Assembly (NCBI GenBank): GCA_030537695.1
Contig: JAUNVJ010000001.1
Span: 62,001 to 126,000 of the forward strand
DNA from: Tissierellia bacterium
GTDB taxonomy: Bacteria; Bacillota_A; Clostridia; Tissierellales; Peptoniphilaceae
Length of the DNA stretch: 64,000 nt
Reading direction: 5' to 3'
Shown here: in pieces, positions 38,837 through 47,962 of the stretch
Layout of the letters: the number at the start of each line of letters is the position of its first letter
Position numbering within the stretch: the stretch's first letter is position 1
Translations under genes and position numbers: made by a program
Notes under the pieces: model-generated
Told to the model about the DNA's origin: nothing
What the model saw: only the letters and a program-made list of their open reading frames with translations
Database searches by the model: none

Positions 38837-41023
38837 TTATTCTTCCTCAGATTTTTCTGTTTCCTCTTCAGCTTCTTCTGCTACAGATGCTTCGGATGTA
38901 GCTTCCTCATTTTCATCAGTTGAAGGCTCCACTTGTTCTTCTGACGAATCAGAAGTAGATTCTTGAATTTCTTCAGCTTCCACTTCACTGTCATCTTCCA
39001 TTTCATCATTTAGGTTGATGTTTAAAAGTTCGCCGATTGTCAAGTTGAAATCATCTTGTTTCGGAGCTTCTGGTTGTCTTCTTTCAGCTCTTTTTTGTTG
39101 TTTTCTGGGAGCTCTTTGTTCTCTTTGCTCTTTGGGCTCTTCTTTTTCTTCCGGCTCAAGTAAAGCTTTCATGGATAGAGAAATCTTTTGTTCTTCTTCA
39201 TCTATATCCGTTACTTTTACTTCAACTTCTTGGCCCATTTCAAGTTTGTCAGAAGGTTTTTCGACATGTTCTCTTGCAATTTGAGACACATGTAATAAAC
39301 CGTCAACGCCTTCTTCTAAACGAATAAATGCTCCAAAATCAAGAAGGTTTACAACCTTACCATGTACAACGTCTCCGACAGATACCTTGTTTAAGAATAT
39401 ATCCCATGGTTTCTCAGTTGTTTGTTTAAGACCTAAAGCAATTCGGTTTCTTTCTTCATCAACATTAAGAACTTTAACTTTTACAGTTTCACCGGGAGAT
39501 ACGACATCCGATGGATGTTTTACACGGTTCCAAGACAATTCAGAGATATGAATTAGTCCGTCAACCCCTCCTACATCAACAAATGCTCCAAAGTTTGTAA
39601 GTCTTTGAACAGTACCTTCAATGATATCTCCTTCGTGTAAAGATTCATAAACTGCTTTTCTTTTTTCTTCCAGTTCTTCTGATTCAACATTTTTTCTGGA
39701 AAGAACAATTCTTCTCTTGCCCTTATCAAAATCAATGATTTCACAGGTTAATTCTTCACCAACATACTTGCTCAAATCCTTTTGGAATCTAACAGATGCG
39801 TGAGATGCAGGAATAAAAGCGTTTAATCCGTTTAAATCAGCAGTTAAACCACCCTTTACAACAGATTTTACCTTTACGGTAACTCTTTCACCATTATTGA
39901 AGAGCTCTTCAACTTCATCCCAAACTTTCATGTTTTCTACTCTCCGTGAAGAAAGTACAACATTGCCATCCCCATCATCCATCTTCATAATGTAAACCTG
40001 GATTTCATCTCCCGGCTTATAAAGATCAGATGGGTTGATTTCAGGATCCTTTGATAGTTCTTCTTTTGAGATAATTCCATCAGCACGATAGCCTAAGTTC
40101 ACCATTACCTCATTATCCGTTACATAAAGCACTTCTCCTGTAACTACTTCGCCTTTTCGAACCCTTTTAAAAGAGTTATCAATGGCTTCCATCATCTCGC
40201 CTTTGTCAAAATTTTCCATACTACTAACAGCCTCCTTGATTACCGAGTCCGGTGTGGATGCCCCGGCGGTAATGCCTATTTTATTAAATTTTTTAAATAT
40301 ATTTATTTCAATATCCTTTATTGATTGAATTAAAAATACATTTTCACAATACTCTCTTGCAATAGCTGCCAATTTTTTTGTATTGGAGCTTTTTTTTCCT
40401 CCCAATACAATAACGGCATCCACTTTTTGTGCTAAATTCCTGATGCTTTCTTGTCTATTGAAGGTAGCATTACATATAGTATTATAAACCAAAACTTCAT
40501 CTTTTGAAATGTTTTTTATTCTATTTACAACATTTTCAAAAAATATTTTATTATTGGTCGTTTGTGATACCACCAATAATTTTCCTCTGGGTATTTGTAT
40601 GTGATCAGTGGAATTAATAATCGTCCCATTATCATCACAATAAGAATTGATACCAATAATTTCAGGATGTTTTGGATCCCCTACAATTACTATATTATAA
40701 CCTTTTTTATAATAATATTCCACTATATTATAGATTTTTTCCACTTTGGGACAAACAGTATTGACAATTTGATTGTTCTTTTTCTTTAGCGTATCGATAA
40801 TTTCACGATGTACTCCATGAGATCTTAATATAACCGTACTGTCGGATATTGTTGCTTGATCAATGGTGGTTACGCCATGATCTTTTAACTGATCCACGAC
40901 TACTTCATTGTGTACCAAGTCACCTAAAACATAACGACAATCGCCTTCTGTTTCAAATGCCATCTTGACGGCTCTTTTAACCCCTCCGCAAAATCCAGCA
41001 TGATCAGCCAAGTAAATTTCCAT
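38837..41023 (-). CDS. ispH: Fused HMBPP reductase (IspH) / ribosomal protein S1
   Basis: The N-terminal ~285 residues are IspH, which makes IPP and DMAPP in the last MEP step. Its [4Fe-4S] cysteines are in HAGFCGGV, NTVCPKV and YNTICNAT, and the active-site His and Glu in VHNEVV and DPKHPEIIG. The rest has four S1 domains (from EVVTGEVLYVTDNEVMVNLG to VHGKVVNLLDFGAFIRLEEG) and a Glu/Ser-rich acidic tail. This fusion is known in Clostridia. The ATG at 41023 gives the canonical MEIYLADHAG; GGAG lies 12 bases upstream, so an earlier start is possible. It overlaps plsC. Confidence 0.93.
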   Translation of the reverse strand: MEIYLADHAGFCGGVKRAVKMAFETEGDCRYVLGDLVHNEVVVDQLKDHGVTTIDQATISDSTVILRSHGVHREIIDTLKKKNNQIVNTVCPKVEKIYNIVEYYYKKGYNIVIVGDPKHPEIIGINSYCDDNGTIINSTDHIQIPRGKLLVVSQTTNNKIFFENVVNRIKNISKDEVLVYNTICNATFNRQESIRNLAQKVDAVIVLGGKKSSNTKKLAAIAREYCENVFLIQSIKDIEINIFKKFNKIGITAGASTPDSVIKEAVSSMENFDKGEMMEAIDNSFKRVRKGEVVTGEVLYVTDNEVMVNLGYRADGIISKEELSKDPEINPSDLYKPGDEIQVYIMKMDDGDGNVVLSSRRVENMKVWDEVEELFNNGERVTVKVKSVVKGGLTADLNGLNAFIPASHASVRFQKDLSKYVGEELTCEIIDFDKGKRRIVLSRKNVESEELEEKRKAVYESLHEGDIIEGTVQRLTNFGAFVDVGGVDGLIHISELSWNRVKHPSDVVSPGETVKVKVLNVDEERNRIALGLKQTTEKPWDIFLNKVSVGDVVHGKVVNLLDFGAFIRLEEGVDGLLHVSQIAREHVEKPSDKLEMGQEVEVKVTDIDEEEQKISLSMKALLEPEEKEEPKEQREQRAPRKQQKRAERRQPEAPKQDDFNLTIGELLNINLNDEMEDDSEVEAEEIQESTSDSSEEQVEPSTDENEEATSEASVAEEAEEETEKSEEE

Positions 41024-41597
41024 GTATTTCTTCATCTCCGTATATTCGACGCATAATATCTTGAGACAATCCTTCATACTCTTCAGAAGTCAACTTCACC
41101 CGGGAATCAAAATGAATGGCCGGTCTAAAGTGAATTTTCATTTTACGAAAAATTTTATAATTTCCCTCAATGTATACCGGTAAGACGGATGCCTTCGTTC
41201 GATGGGCAATTAAAGCAGTTCCGGCTTTAATTTGACTATAGTTTTTTTCTTTCATTCTTGTACCTTCTGGAAAGATACCAATGACTTCCCCATTTTTAAT
41301 ATAGCGCATTGCTGTTTTGATCGCTTTAATATCATTCCCTTGACGATCTATGGGAAATGCCCCCAATGTTGAGATAAATGAACCAAAAAATTTATGTTCA
41401 AAAAGTTCCTTTTTCGCCATCCAATGAATAGGGATTTTAAAATTGGCTGTTATGATGACCGGATCAATAATAGATTGGTGATTAGAGCAAAGAATAAAAG
41501 GCCCCTTTTGAGGGATATATTCTTTTCCTGTTATTTCAACTCGATAGATGATTTTTAATAAGATAAAAAATATAAATTGTAGAAATCGATATAACAT
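41004..41597 (-). CDS. plsC: 1-acyl-sn-glycerol-3-phosphate acyltransferase
   Basis: PlsC acylates lysophosphatidic acid to phosphatidic acid at the membrane. The 197-residue protein has a hydrophobic N-terminus, CSNHQSIIDPV (the NHxxxxD site, about residue 36), MAKKELFEHKFFGSFISTLGAFPIDR and FPEGTRMKE (about 105). ATG with AAGGTTG, overlapping the end of cmk. The cmk-plsC-ispH/rpsA order is typical of Clostridia. Confidence 0.93.
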   Translation of the reverse strand: MLYRFLQFIFFILLKIIYRVEITGKEYIPQKGPFILCSNHQSIIDPVIITANFKIPIHWMAKKELFEHKFFGSFISTLGAFPIDRQGNDIKAIKTAMRYIKNGEVIGIFPEGTRMKEKNYSQIKAGTALIAHRTKASVLPVYIEGNYKIFRKMKIHFRPAIHFDSRVKLTSEEYEGLSQDIMRRIYGDEEIHGNLLG

Positions 41598-41599
41598 GG

Positions 41600-42238
41600 T
41601 CAACCTTCTTTAATATAGGATAATATTTTATGAAGTGTCTGCTCATGATCTAAATGAGAATTGTCGATTCGGATTGCATCTTCTGCTTGTTTTAATGGAG
41701 CAATTTTTCGCTTCGAATCATTGGAATCCCGATTTTTTATATCGGCCAATATCTGGTTAAACGATACATCCATACCCTTTTCCTGTAGCTGTAATTGTCG
41801 TCTTTTTGCCCGTGTCTTTGCACAAGCCGTTAAAAAGAATTTGTATTTCGCCTCAGGCAATACGACAGTTCCAATATCCCGACCCTCCATCACAACATTT
41901 TTCGTTTTTGCCATCTCTTGCTGTAAGGATAAAAGTTTTTGTCGGATTTCAGGTATTTGGGAATAGTCCGATGTCAAATTCGACACTTCTTCTTGCCGAA
42001 TTTTTTGTGACACATCTTCTCCGTCTAAATAGATATTTCCCTCCTGAAAAGCAATCGTCGTATTTTTTAATATTTCCTCAATAGGTATAGACTTATCTTT
42101 ATTTTCCATGAGTTTTAAAGTGATCGCTCGAAACATCGCACCGGTATCAATATATTCGATCTTCAATTTATTCGCCAGTGCTTTTGCAATGGTGCTTTTT
42201 CCCGATCCGGCTGGACCATCAATCGCAATTGAATACAT
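41600..42238 (-). CDS. cmk: Cytidylate kinase
   Basis: It phosphorylates CMP and dCMP. The 212-residue protein has the P-loop AIDGPAGSGKSTIA, YIDTGAMFRAITL, MEGRDIGTVVLPEA and the lid region RAKRRQLQLQEKG. ATG with GGAGG. A promoter and then a terminator-like hairpin precede it. Confidence 0.95.
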   Translation of the reverse strand: MYSIAIDGPAGSGKSTIAKALANKLKIEYIDTGAMFRAITLKLMENKDKSIPIEEILKNTTIAFQEGNIYLDGEDVSQKIRQEEVSNLTSDYSQIPEIRQKLLSLQQEMAKTKNVVMEGRDIGTVVLPEAKYKFFLTACAKTRAKRRQLQLQEKGMDVSFNQILADIKNRDSNDSKRKIAPLKQAEDAIRIDNSHLDHEQTLHKILSYIKEG

Positions 42239-42252
42239 AATTCCTCCATCAA

Positions 42253-42285
42253 TAAAAAAATCACTAACCTATTGTAGCGATTTTT
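42253..42285 (-). terminator. Terminator after the asp23-to-flavoprotein operon, in the cmk leader
   Basis: The minus-strand RNA folds into an 11-bp stem with one G-U pair (arms 42275-42285 and 42256-42266), followed by Us. On the plus strand the same site would hold an A-C mismatch, so it should work only leftward. It lies between the predicted cmk promoter and the cmk ribosome site. Confidence 0.7.
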
Positions 42286-42306
42286 GTCATTTCACAATTA
42301 ACTATT

Positions 42307-42335
42307 AGTATACCATATTTTAGACGTCAATCAAA
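42307..42335 (-). promoter_or_regulatory. Promoter of cmk-plsC-ispH/rpsA
   Basis: Minus-strand TTTGAT (42330-42335) abutting the flavoprotein stop codon, 17 bases, extended -10 TGGTATACT (TATACT at 42307-42312). Confidence 0.55.
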
Positions 42336-43538
42336 TTATTCTTTTATGCTAGATCCAGCTAGATATCCGGTGGAATTTGCAATTTGAATATTATAACCTC
42401 CGGTTAAAGCATCAATATCGAGAACTTCTCCACATATATAAAGGTTGGGAATAATTTTCGATTCCATTGTAGATGGATTGATCTCCGATATATCCACTCC
42501 TCCACTCGTAATAATACCTGCTTCCAGAGAATGAAGTCCTGCATATTGGAGAGAGAAGTTTTTCAAGTTATCAACAATTTGATTTCGATCTTCTTTTGTA
42601 ATTTGGTGAATCGGTTTATTTGATTGAATTTGGGATCGATTTAAAACGACATGAATTAAATCCTTGGGCAATAGAGAAGCTAAAATCGTTTTGATTTCTT
42701 TATTCTTCCTATCGTCAAATTCTCTTAAAAGTCTTCGATCCAATTGGTCCCTCGTCAAAGCAGGCTTTAAATCCAAATGCAGTTGAATATTGGAAAGTCG
42801 ATTAATTTTTGACGAAAGAGTCAATACAATGGGACCTGTGATTCCAAAATGGGTAAACATCATTTCTCCAAATTCTCGAATCGATTTTTTGGGATCATTT
42901 GCATTACAAATCAATTCTACATTTTTTAAGGACAGTCCCTGTAAATCTAAAAGGTCTTGATCTTTTAATTTTATCGGAACCAAGCCGGGACGCAACGGTA
43001 TAATTTGATGACCTAGTTTTTTAAGGAGTCGATAACCGTCTCCGGTGGAACCGGTGCCTGGATAGGTGATTCCCCCTGTGGCCATAATAACTCCATCGTA
43101 TCGATCAGTACCATTAATGATAAACTGATCATCATACTCCAACTCTTGTACTTTTTGATTTAAAAGAACCTTCACATTTCGATTCCTCAGCATCTTTTGA
43201 TAGGCTTTAATCAGATCGGAAGATTTATCGCTTGCGGGAAATACACGTCCACCTCGCTCTACTTTAAAATGGACGCCATATTCCTCCAGGATTTCCAATG
43301 TTCGGTCTTTGGGCATGGAATACAATGCGGAATACAAAAATTTAGGATTGCGAATAATTTGTGCCAACATTTCTTCCACAGTACAATCATTTGTAAAATT
43401 ACAACGGCCTTTCCCGGTGATAAATAATTTTTTGCCTAATTTTTCATTTTTTTCATAAAGCGTGACCTTATGGTTTTGAGCAGCAAAAAAAGCGGCCATC
43501 ATACCCGCCGGGCCACCCCCGATTACAGCTATTTTCAT
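42336..43538 (-). CDS. HI0933/BaiN-like FAD-dependent flavoprotein
   Basis: This is an NAD(P)/FAD-dependent oxidoreductase of the HI0933 family; substrates are generally not known, though BaiN of bile-acid-converting clostridia belongs here. The 400-residue protein shows the FAD-binding AVIGGGPAGMMAA, EKNEKLGKKLFITGKGRCNFTN, ATGGITYPGTGSTGDGY and the C-terminal ICGEVLDIDALTGGYNIQIANSTG. ATG with GGAG. It overlaps mnmM by 4 bases and is the last gene of the long asp23 operon. Confidence 0.9.
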   Translation of the reverse strand: MKIAVIGGGPAGMMAAFFAAQNHKVTLYEKNEKLGKKLFITGKGRCNFTNDCTVEEMLAQIIRNPKFLYSALYSMPKDRTLEILEEYGVHFKVERGGRVFPASDKSSDLIKAYQKMLRNRNVKVLLNQKVQELEYDDQFIINGTDRYDGVIMATGGITYPGTGSTGDGYRLLKKLGHQIIPLRPGLVPIKLKDQDLLDLQGLSLKNVELICNANDPKKSIREFGEMMFTHFGITGPIVLTLSSKINRLSNIQLHLDLKPALTRDQLDRRLLREFDDRKNKEIKTILASLLPKDLIHVVLNRSQIQSNKPIHQITKEDRNQIVDNLKNFSLQYAGLHSLEAGIITSGGVDISEINPSTMESKIIPNLYICGEVLDIDALTGGYNIQIANSTGYLAGSSIKE

Positions 43539-44095
43539 ATTTTTTTCTCCAATACATATACATTGGGTGGATTGTTTATTTGATTAAAAAAAGATCGTTT
43601 TTCTACAATATATCGTTTTTGATCCAATGACTTAAGATAAGCTTCCAAACCGATACGCTCCTCTTTTGAATGGGGATGTCCCAAATATTGAACCACTACT
43701 ATGACTCCACCTGGATTTAATATTCTTAGAGCTTTTTTTATGGAGAGAATCGTGGATTCTTTTCTTGTGACAATTTTTTTATCGGAACGGGGAAGATACC
43801 CTAAATTATAAAGAATTAAATCGGCATGATCTATTTTATCAATTGCTACATGACTTTCAATAAAAAGTTTATAATTTTGATAATGAGGATACTTCTTATT
43901 TAATGTTGCGAGGGTTTCCTCAATACCCTCTGCCTGAATGTCAAATCCATATACGAATCCTTGTTCTCCAACGGTTTTTAATAATTTAATCGTATCATTT
44001 CCACGGCCAACCGTCGCATCGATGGCAATTTTACCTTGAAAATTTCCTGTTAATATCTCATCGATAATTTCCGAATATCTTTCTTTTGCTATCAT
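43535..44095 (-). CDS. mnmM: tRNA wobble-uridine methyltransferase MnmM (YtqB family)
   Basis: The YtqB family of class I SAM methyltransferases was shown in Bacillus to methylate nm5s2U34 of tRNA. The 186-residue protein has a Rossmann SAM site (AIDATVGRGNDTIKLL), FDIQAEGIE, and the conserved LILYNLGYLPRSDK and VVVQYLGHPHSKEER. ATG with AAGGA. It overlaps both rluB and the flavoprotein gene. The family is clear; the enzyme function is by homology from memory. Confidence 0.85.
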   Translation of the reverse strand: MIAKERYSEIIDEILTGNFQGKIAIDATVGRGNDTIKLLKTVGEQGFVYGFDIQAEGIEETLATLNKKYPHYQNYKLFIESHVAIDKIDHADLILYNLGYLPRSDKKIVTRKESTILSIKKALRILNPGGVIVVVQYLGHPHSKEERIGLEAYLKSLDQKRYIVEKRSFFNQINNPPNVYVLEKKI

Positions 44096-44799
44096 TGAAT
44101 TCCTTTTAAATACTTAATTTCACTTTCTTCCAAATATCGATAATTCCCCACTTCCAAACCTCCCAGTTCTATTTCACCAATGGAAATTCGCTTCAGCTTT
44201 TTCACTTCATGACCTACTTTAGAAAACATTCTCTTCACTTGATGATTTTTGCCCTCATGAATCGTTATTCGAAGAATGGAATCCCTTTCGTAGTTCTTTA
44301 GCATTGTAACCTCAGCCGGAGAGGTGGTGAAATCCCCTAAATGGACACCTTTTCGTAATATTTTTAAGGCTGTTTTATCGGGCTTTCCTTGAACCGTTAC
44401 GATATATGTTTTGGGAACTTCAAAAGATGGATGCATTAATCGATGTGCTAATTTCCCATCATTGGTAAGAAGAATTAACCCGGTGGTATCAATATCCAAT
44501 CGTCCCACTGGATAGATACGTTCTTCCACGTCGATTAAATCCACCACAGTATGTCTTCCTTTTTCATCCTTAGCAGACGATACAAATCCAATGGGTTTAT
44601 TCAATATGATATAAATATTTTTATCTTCTAATTTCAGTCGTCTTCCGTCTAAATAGACTCGATCTTTTGAAGGATCTACTTTAGTGCCCAGTTCTTTGAT
44701 GATTCGATTATTTACCTTTACTCGTCCCTGGAGTATAAGATCTTCTCCTTTTCGTCTGGACGCAGCCCCACTGTGGGCAATAAATTTTTGTAGTCTCAT
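44092..44799 (-). CDS. rluB: 23S rRNA pseudouridine synthase, RsuA/RluB family
   Basis: It isomerises uridine in 23S rRNA. The 235-residue protein has an S4 domain (MRLQKFIAHSGAASRRKGEDLI) and the catalytic PVGRLDIDTTGLILLTNDG (Asp about 102), then RITIHEGKNHQVKRMFSKVGHEV. ATG with GAGGG. It overlaps scpB by 4 bases, the usual scpA-scpB-rluB order. Confidence 0.93.
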   Translation of the reverse strand: MRLQKFIAHSGAASRRKGEDLILQGRVKVNNRIIKELGTKVDPSKDRVYLDGRRLKLEDKNIYIILNKPIGFVSSAKDEKGRHTVVDLIDVEERIYPVGRLDIDTTGLILLTNDGKLAHRLMHPSFEVPKTYIVTVQGKPDKTALKILRKGVHLGDFTTSPAEVTMLKNYERDSILRITIHEGKNHQVKRMFSKVGHEVKKLKRISIGEIELGGLEVGNYRYLEESEIKYLKGIQ

Positions 44800-45323
44800 G
44801 AATCTTCCCTCACCAATTCCTCTAATTGTGGCAATTCTTTCAAGTTTTTAATCCCAAATTTTCGTAAAAATTCTTCTGTTGTAGAATATAAATTGGGATG
44901 ACCGATACGATCCAAAGTTCCTGATATTTCAATCAGTCCCAATTCCATTAAACCTTTCAATGTAGAGTCACATTTGACCCCCCGAAGTTCTTCAATTTCT
45001 AATTTTGTTACCGGTTGTTTATAAGCGATAATCGACAATGTCTCTAAAGAAGGTTTGGTTAAGCTCTTTTCTTTCCTTTCTTTGACAAAATCTGTAATAT
45101 AATCATAGTTTTCCGGTTTCGTGCTAAACTGATAGCTTCCATCAATTTCAACAAGACGAATTCCTCGTTCTTCGTTTTCATAATCGCCGATCATTTCATC
45201 CATGATAACTTTCATATCAGTTTTTGACACATCGAAAATTTGACAGAGATCTTTTAATAAGATCGCATCAGACCACACATATAAAATGCTTTCAATAATT
45301 GATTTGACTTTTTTCTTTTCCAT
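44796..45323 (-). CDS. scpB: Segregation and condensation protein B
   Basis: ScpB is the dimeric kite subunit of the SMC-ScpAB condensin. The 175-residue protein has two winged-helix domains with the family marks IESILYVWSDAI, ETLSIIAYKQPVTKLEIEELRGV and LYSTTEEFLRKFGI. ATG with AAGGAT, overlapping scpA by 32 bases. Confidence 0.94.
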   Translation of the reverse strand: MEKKKVKSIIESILYVWSDAILLKDLCQIFDVSKTDMKVIMDEMIGDYENEERGIRLVEIDGSYQFSTKPENYDYITDFVKERKEKSLTKPSLETLSIIAYKQPVTKLEIEELRGVKCDSTLKGLMELGLIEISGTLDRIGHPNLYSTTEEFLRKFGIKNLKELPQLEELVREDS

Positions 45324-46047
45324 GGGGATCCTTTCTTAGAAAGATGATGATATCTTGATTGTTTAAATGTTGTTTTGCAATGACAGTTCCCATTTTGATT
45401 AATTCCAAAAGAGATAAGAAATAAGTGATAATTTCAATTTTTGTACTGTCCTCTTCCAGAAGTCCCTCAAAAGATAATGTTCTATGACCTAATAGTCGAG
45501 AAAGGATATTTGAAATTCCCTCTTCAACAGTAAATTTGTCTCGGTAAATACTGGTGATGTTTCGGCTTTTATTTCGCTGTAGAATTGCTAAAAAAGCCTT
45601 GGACAATTTTTGTATATCACCTTCTTTTATAAGGTCCAAGTCTTCCAAGGAGTGGATTTCTTCACGCACTTTATAGAGAGCTTTTTTTTCATATTCTTGA
45701 GACTTTCGAAGTAATTCAGAGGCTTCTTTATATTTTTCATATTCTAATAATTTACGAACCAACTCTTCTCTAGGATCTTTTTCTTCTTCCTCCACCATCT
45801 CTTCTTTTGTAAAAGAAGTTTTCGGGATTAACATCTTGGATTTAATTTCCACCAAGGTGGAAGCCATTAAAATAAATTCTGAAGTAAGTTCTAGATTGAT
45901 TTGTGCTGCTTGATCTAAATAGTTCAAAAATTGTTCCGTAATCAAAGAGATGGGAATATCGTAGATATCAATTTCATTGTCTTTAATCAAATCTAAAAGA
46001 AGATCCATGGGACCTTCATAAATGGGAATTATAATATTATATTCCAT
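45292..46047 (-). CDS. scpA: Segregation and condensation protein A
   Basis: ScpA is the kleisin that bridges the SMC heads. The 251-residue protein has the N-terminal YEGPMDLLLDLIKDNEIDIYDIPI, EFILMASTLVEIKSKMLIP and the C-terminal winged helix (FLSLLELIKMGTVIAKQ). Its ATG lies within the end of the M50 gene. smc is not in the window. Confidence 0.94.
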   Translation of the reverse strand: MEYNIIIPIYEGPMDLLLDLIKDNEIDIYDIPISLITEQFLNYLDQAAQINLELTSEFILMASTLVEIKSKMLIPKTSFTKEEMVEEEEKDPREELVRKLLEYEKYKEASELLRKSQEYEKKALYKVREEIHSLEDLDLIKEGDIQKLSKAFLAILQRNKSRNITSIYRDKFTVEEGISNILSRLLGHRTLSFEGLLEEDSTKIEIITYFLSLLELIKMGTVIAKQHLNNQDIIIFLRKDPHGKEKSQINY

Positions 46048-46658
46048 ATATAAATACCTAAATTCAATATGATGCCCATAATTTTAAAGATAATGGGGCT
46101 GATAAAGCGAGGTAAAGTTCCACTAAATAGCAAAAATATCAATACAAAATAAAAATACTTTTCATATCGATAAAATTTAAATTCCAAATTTGAAGGTAAT
46201 AAAGCGGCAACTGCTTTTGATCCGTCTAAGGGCGGCAATGGAATCAAATTAAAAACTCCCAACATAATATTATACCAAAAGACCGACTCCAAAAGAGAAA
46301 TAAGAGGCCATGACTTGGCAGTAAATAGGACAAGTAATATGCCGGAGATGATTCCCAATATAAAATTAGTGCCGACTCCGGCTAAAGACACAAATAAACT
46401 AGATAATTTTCGATTACGGGTAAAGCGATAAGGGTTGATGGGAACAGCCTTCGCCCAACCGAATCTTAAGATAATAAGTGACAATAAACCAATGGGATCA
46501 ATATGGTGAAGAGGATTAAGGCTTAATCGTCCATCTTCTTTCGCCGTGGTATCGCCGCATAAATAAGCCGCGTACCCATGAGCAATTTCATGGGGTACGA
46601 TGGCTATTAACAAGGCTATTATATTTATAATAATTTGTTCAACATTTAAATTCAACAT
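46029..46658 (-). CDS. Site-2 protease family (M50) membrane protein
   Basis: This intramembrane metalloprotease has the zinc site PHEIAHGYAAYLCGD near residue 22 and the second ligand motif NLIPLPPLDGSKAV in the C-terminal half. It has about five membrane segments and no PDZ domain, distinguishing it from rseP in this window. At 209 residues it is typical of the YwhC/Rip-like class next to scpA. No ribosome site precedes the ATG; coupling to pdp is likely. Substrate unknown. Confidence 0.88.
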   Translation of the reverse strand: MLNLNVEQIIINIIALLIAIVPHEIAHGYAAYLCGDTTAKEDGRLSLNPLHHIDPIGLLSLIILRFGWAKAVPINPYRFTRNRKLSSLFVSLAGVGTNFILGIISGILLVLFTAKSWPLISLLESVFWYNIMLGVFNLIPLPPLDGSKAVAALLPSNLEFKFYRYEKYFYFVLIFLLFSGTLPRFISPIIFKIMGIILNLGIYIWNIIL

Positions 46659-46659
46659 A

Positions 46660-47961
46660 TTAATCAATTATTTCTAATACTAATTTATATTCTGTCTCAT
46701 GGTCGGAAAAACAGTAGGCATCTAGGATCTGCTTTTTAGCTCTCTCGATTTCTTCCGGTTTTTCCGTGTATAGTTCAGCGAGCAAATCTCCTTTTTCTAC
46801 AAAATCATTGATCTTTTTCCTCAAGATAATTCCTGCCCCGAGATCGATGTGATCTTCTTTTGTTTGACGCCCTGCCCCTAGATTTTTAGATGCTTCTCCT
46901 ATGGAAAGTGCATCGATGCCTTTGACATATCCTTCTTGATCGGCATAAATTTTTTCGTGAAGATGAGAACGTTTAAATTTTGTCGGATCGTCAATATAGG
47001 ATGGATCTCCTCCTTGACATTTAACAAGCTCCTTAAATTTAGCAATGGCTTGTCCAGAAGCAATTTGATTTTTCAGCAGTTCATAGCCTTCTTCTTCCGA
47101 TTGTACTTTTCCGGCTAGCACTAGTAATTTCGTCCCGATGGTCAAGGAAAGCTCTTCCAAGTCTTTAGGCCCTTTTCCTTGAAGGGTATCAATCGCTTCT
47201 ATGACTTCCAGAGAATTTCCGACGGCAAATCCCAAAGGTTCATCCATATTTGTAATGATAGCAATTGTTTTACGATTAAATTTTTTACCTAGTTTCACCA
47301 TCATTTTAGATAATTCCTCAGCAGCAGCTACATCTTTCATAAAAGCACCGGAACCAACTTTTACGTCCAAGATCAATGCATCGGCTCCAACGGCTATTTT
47401 TTTACTTAAAATAGAGCTGGAAATCAAGCTGACATTATTGACTGTTGCCGTTGCATCGCGCAATGCATATAATTTTTTATCGGCAGGGGTTACATCAGAA
47501 GTTTGGCCGCTGATGCTTAATTTTATATCATTGGTGTTTTTAATAAACTCGTCAATAGACAGATCAATATTCATTCCCGGAATCGACTCTAATTTATCTA
47601 AAGTTCCCCCGGTATGGCCTAAACCACGACCGCTCATTTTAGCAAAGGGTACCCCGGTAGATGCCACTAATGGTGCTAAAACCAAAGAGACCGTGTCTCC
47701 AACACCTCCTGTAGAATGCTTATCCACCTTAATACCTTCTATTGCAGATAAGTCAATACAATCCCCTGAATGAAGCATAGCATTGGTTAAATGGTAGGTT
47801 TCGTCAAGATTTAATCCTTGAAAATAAATGGCCATCAACAGAGCACTGGCTTGATAATCAGGTATCGTACCATCTGTATATCCATTTACAAAATAATTGA
47901 TCTCATCCATGGATAGTATTTTTCCCTGCTTCTTTTTTTCAATAATATCATAAATATTCAT
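46660..47961 (-). CDS. pdp: Pyrimidine-nucleoside phosphorylase
   Basis: It phosphorolyses uridine, deoxyuridine and thymidine. The 433-residue protein has the signature VDKHSTGGVGDTVSLVLAPL, SGRGLGHTGGTLDKLESIPG and DVKVGSGAFMKD, with the C-terminal beta domain. ATG with GAGGA. It follows punA by 1 base, pairing pyrimidine and purine salvage. Confidence 0.95.
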   Translation of the reverse strand: MNIYDIIEKKKQGKILSMDEINYFVNGYTDGTIPDYQASALLMAIYFQGLNLDETYHLTNAMLHSGDCIDLSAIEGIKVDKHSTGGVGDTVSLVLAPLVASTGVPFAKMSGRGLGHTGGTLDKLESIPGMNIDLSIDEFIKNTNDIKLSISGQTSDVTPADKKLYALRDATATVNNVSLISSSILSKKIAVGADALILDVKVGSGAFMKDVAAAEELSKMMVKLGKKFNRKTIAIITNMDEPLGFAVGNSLEVIEAIDTLQGKGPKDLEELSLTIGTKLLVLAGKVQSEEEGYELLKNQIASGQAIAKFKELVKCQGGDPSYIDDPTKFKRSHLHEKIYADQEGYVKGIDALSIGEASKNLGAGRQTKEDHIDLGAGIILRKKINDFVEKGDLLAELYTEKPEEIERAKKQILDAYCFSDHETEYKLVLEIID

Positions 47962-47962
47962 A

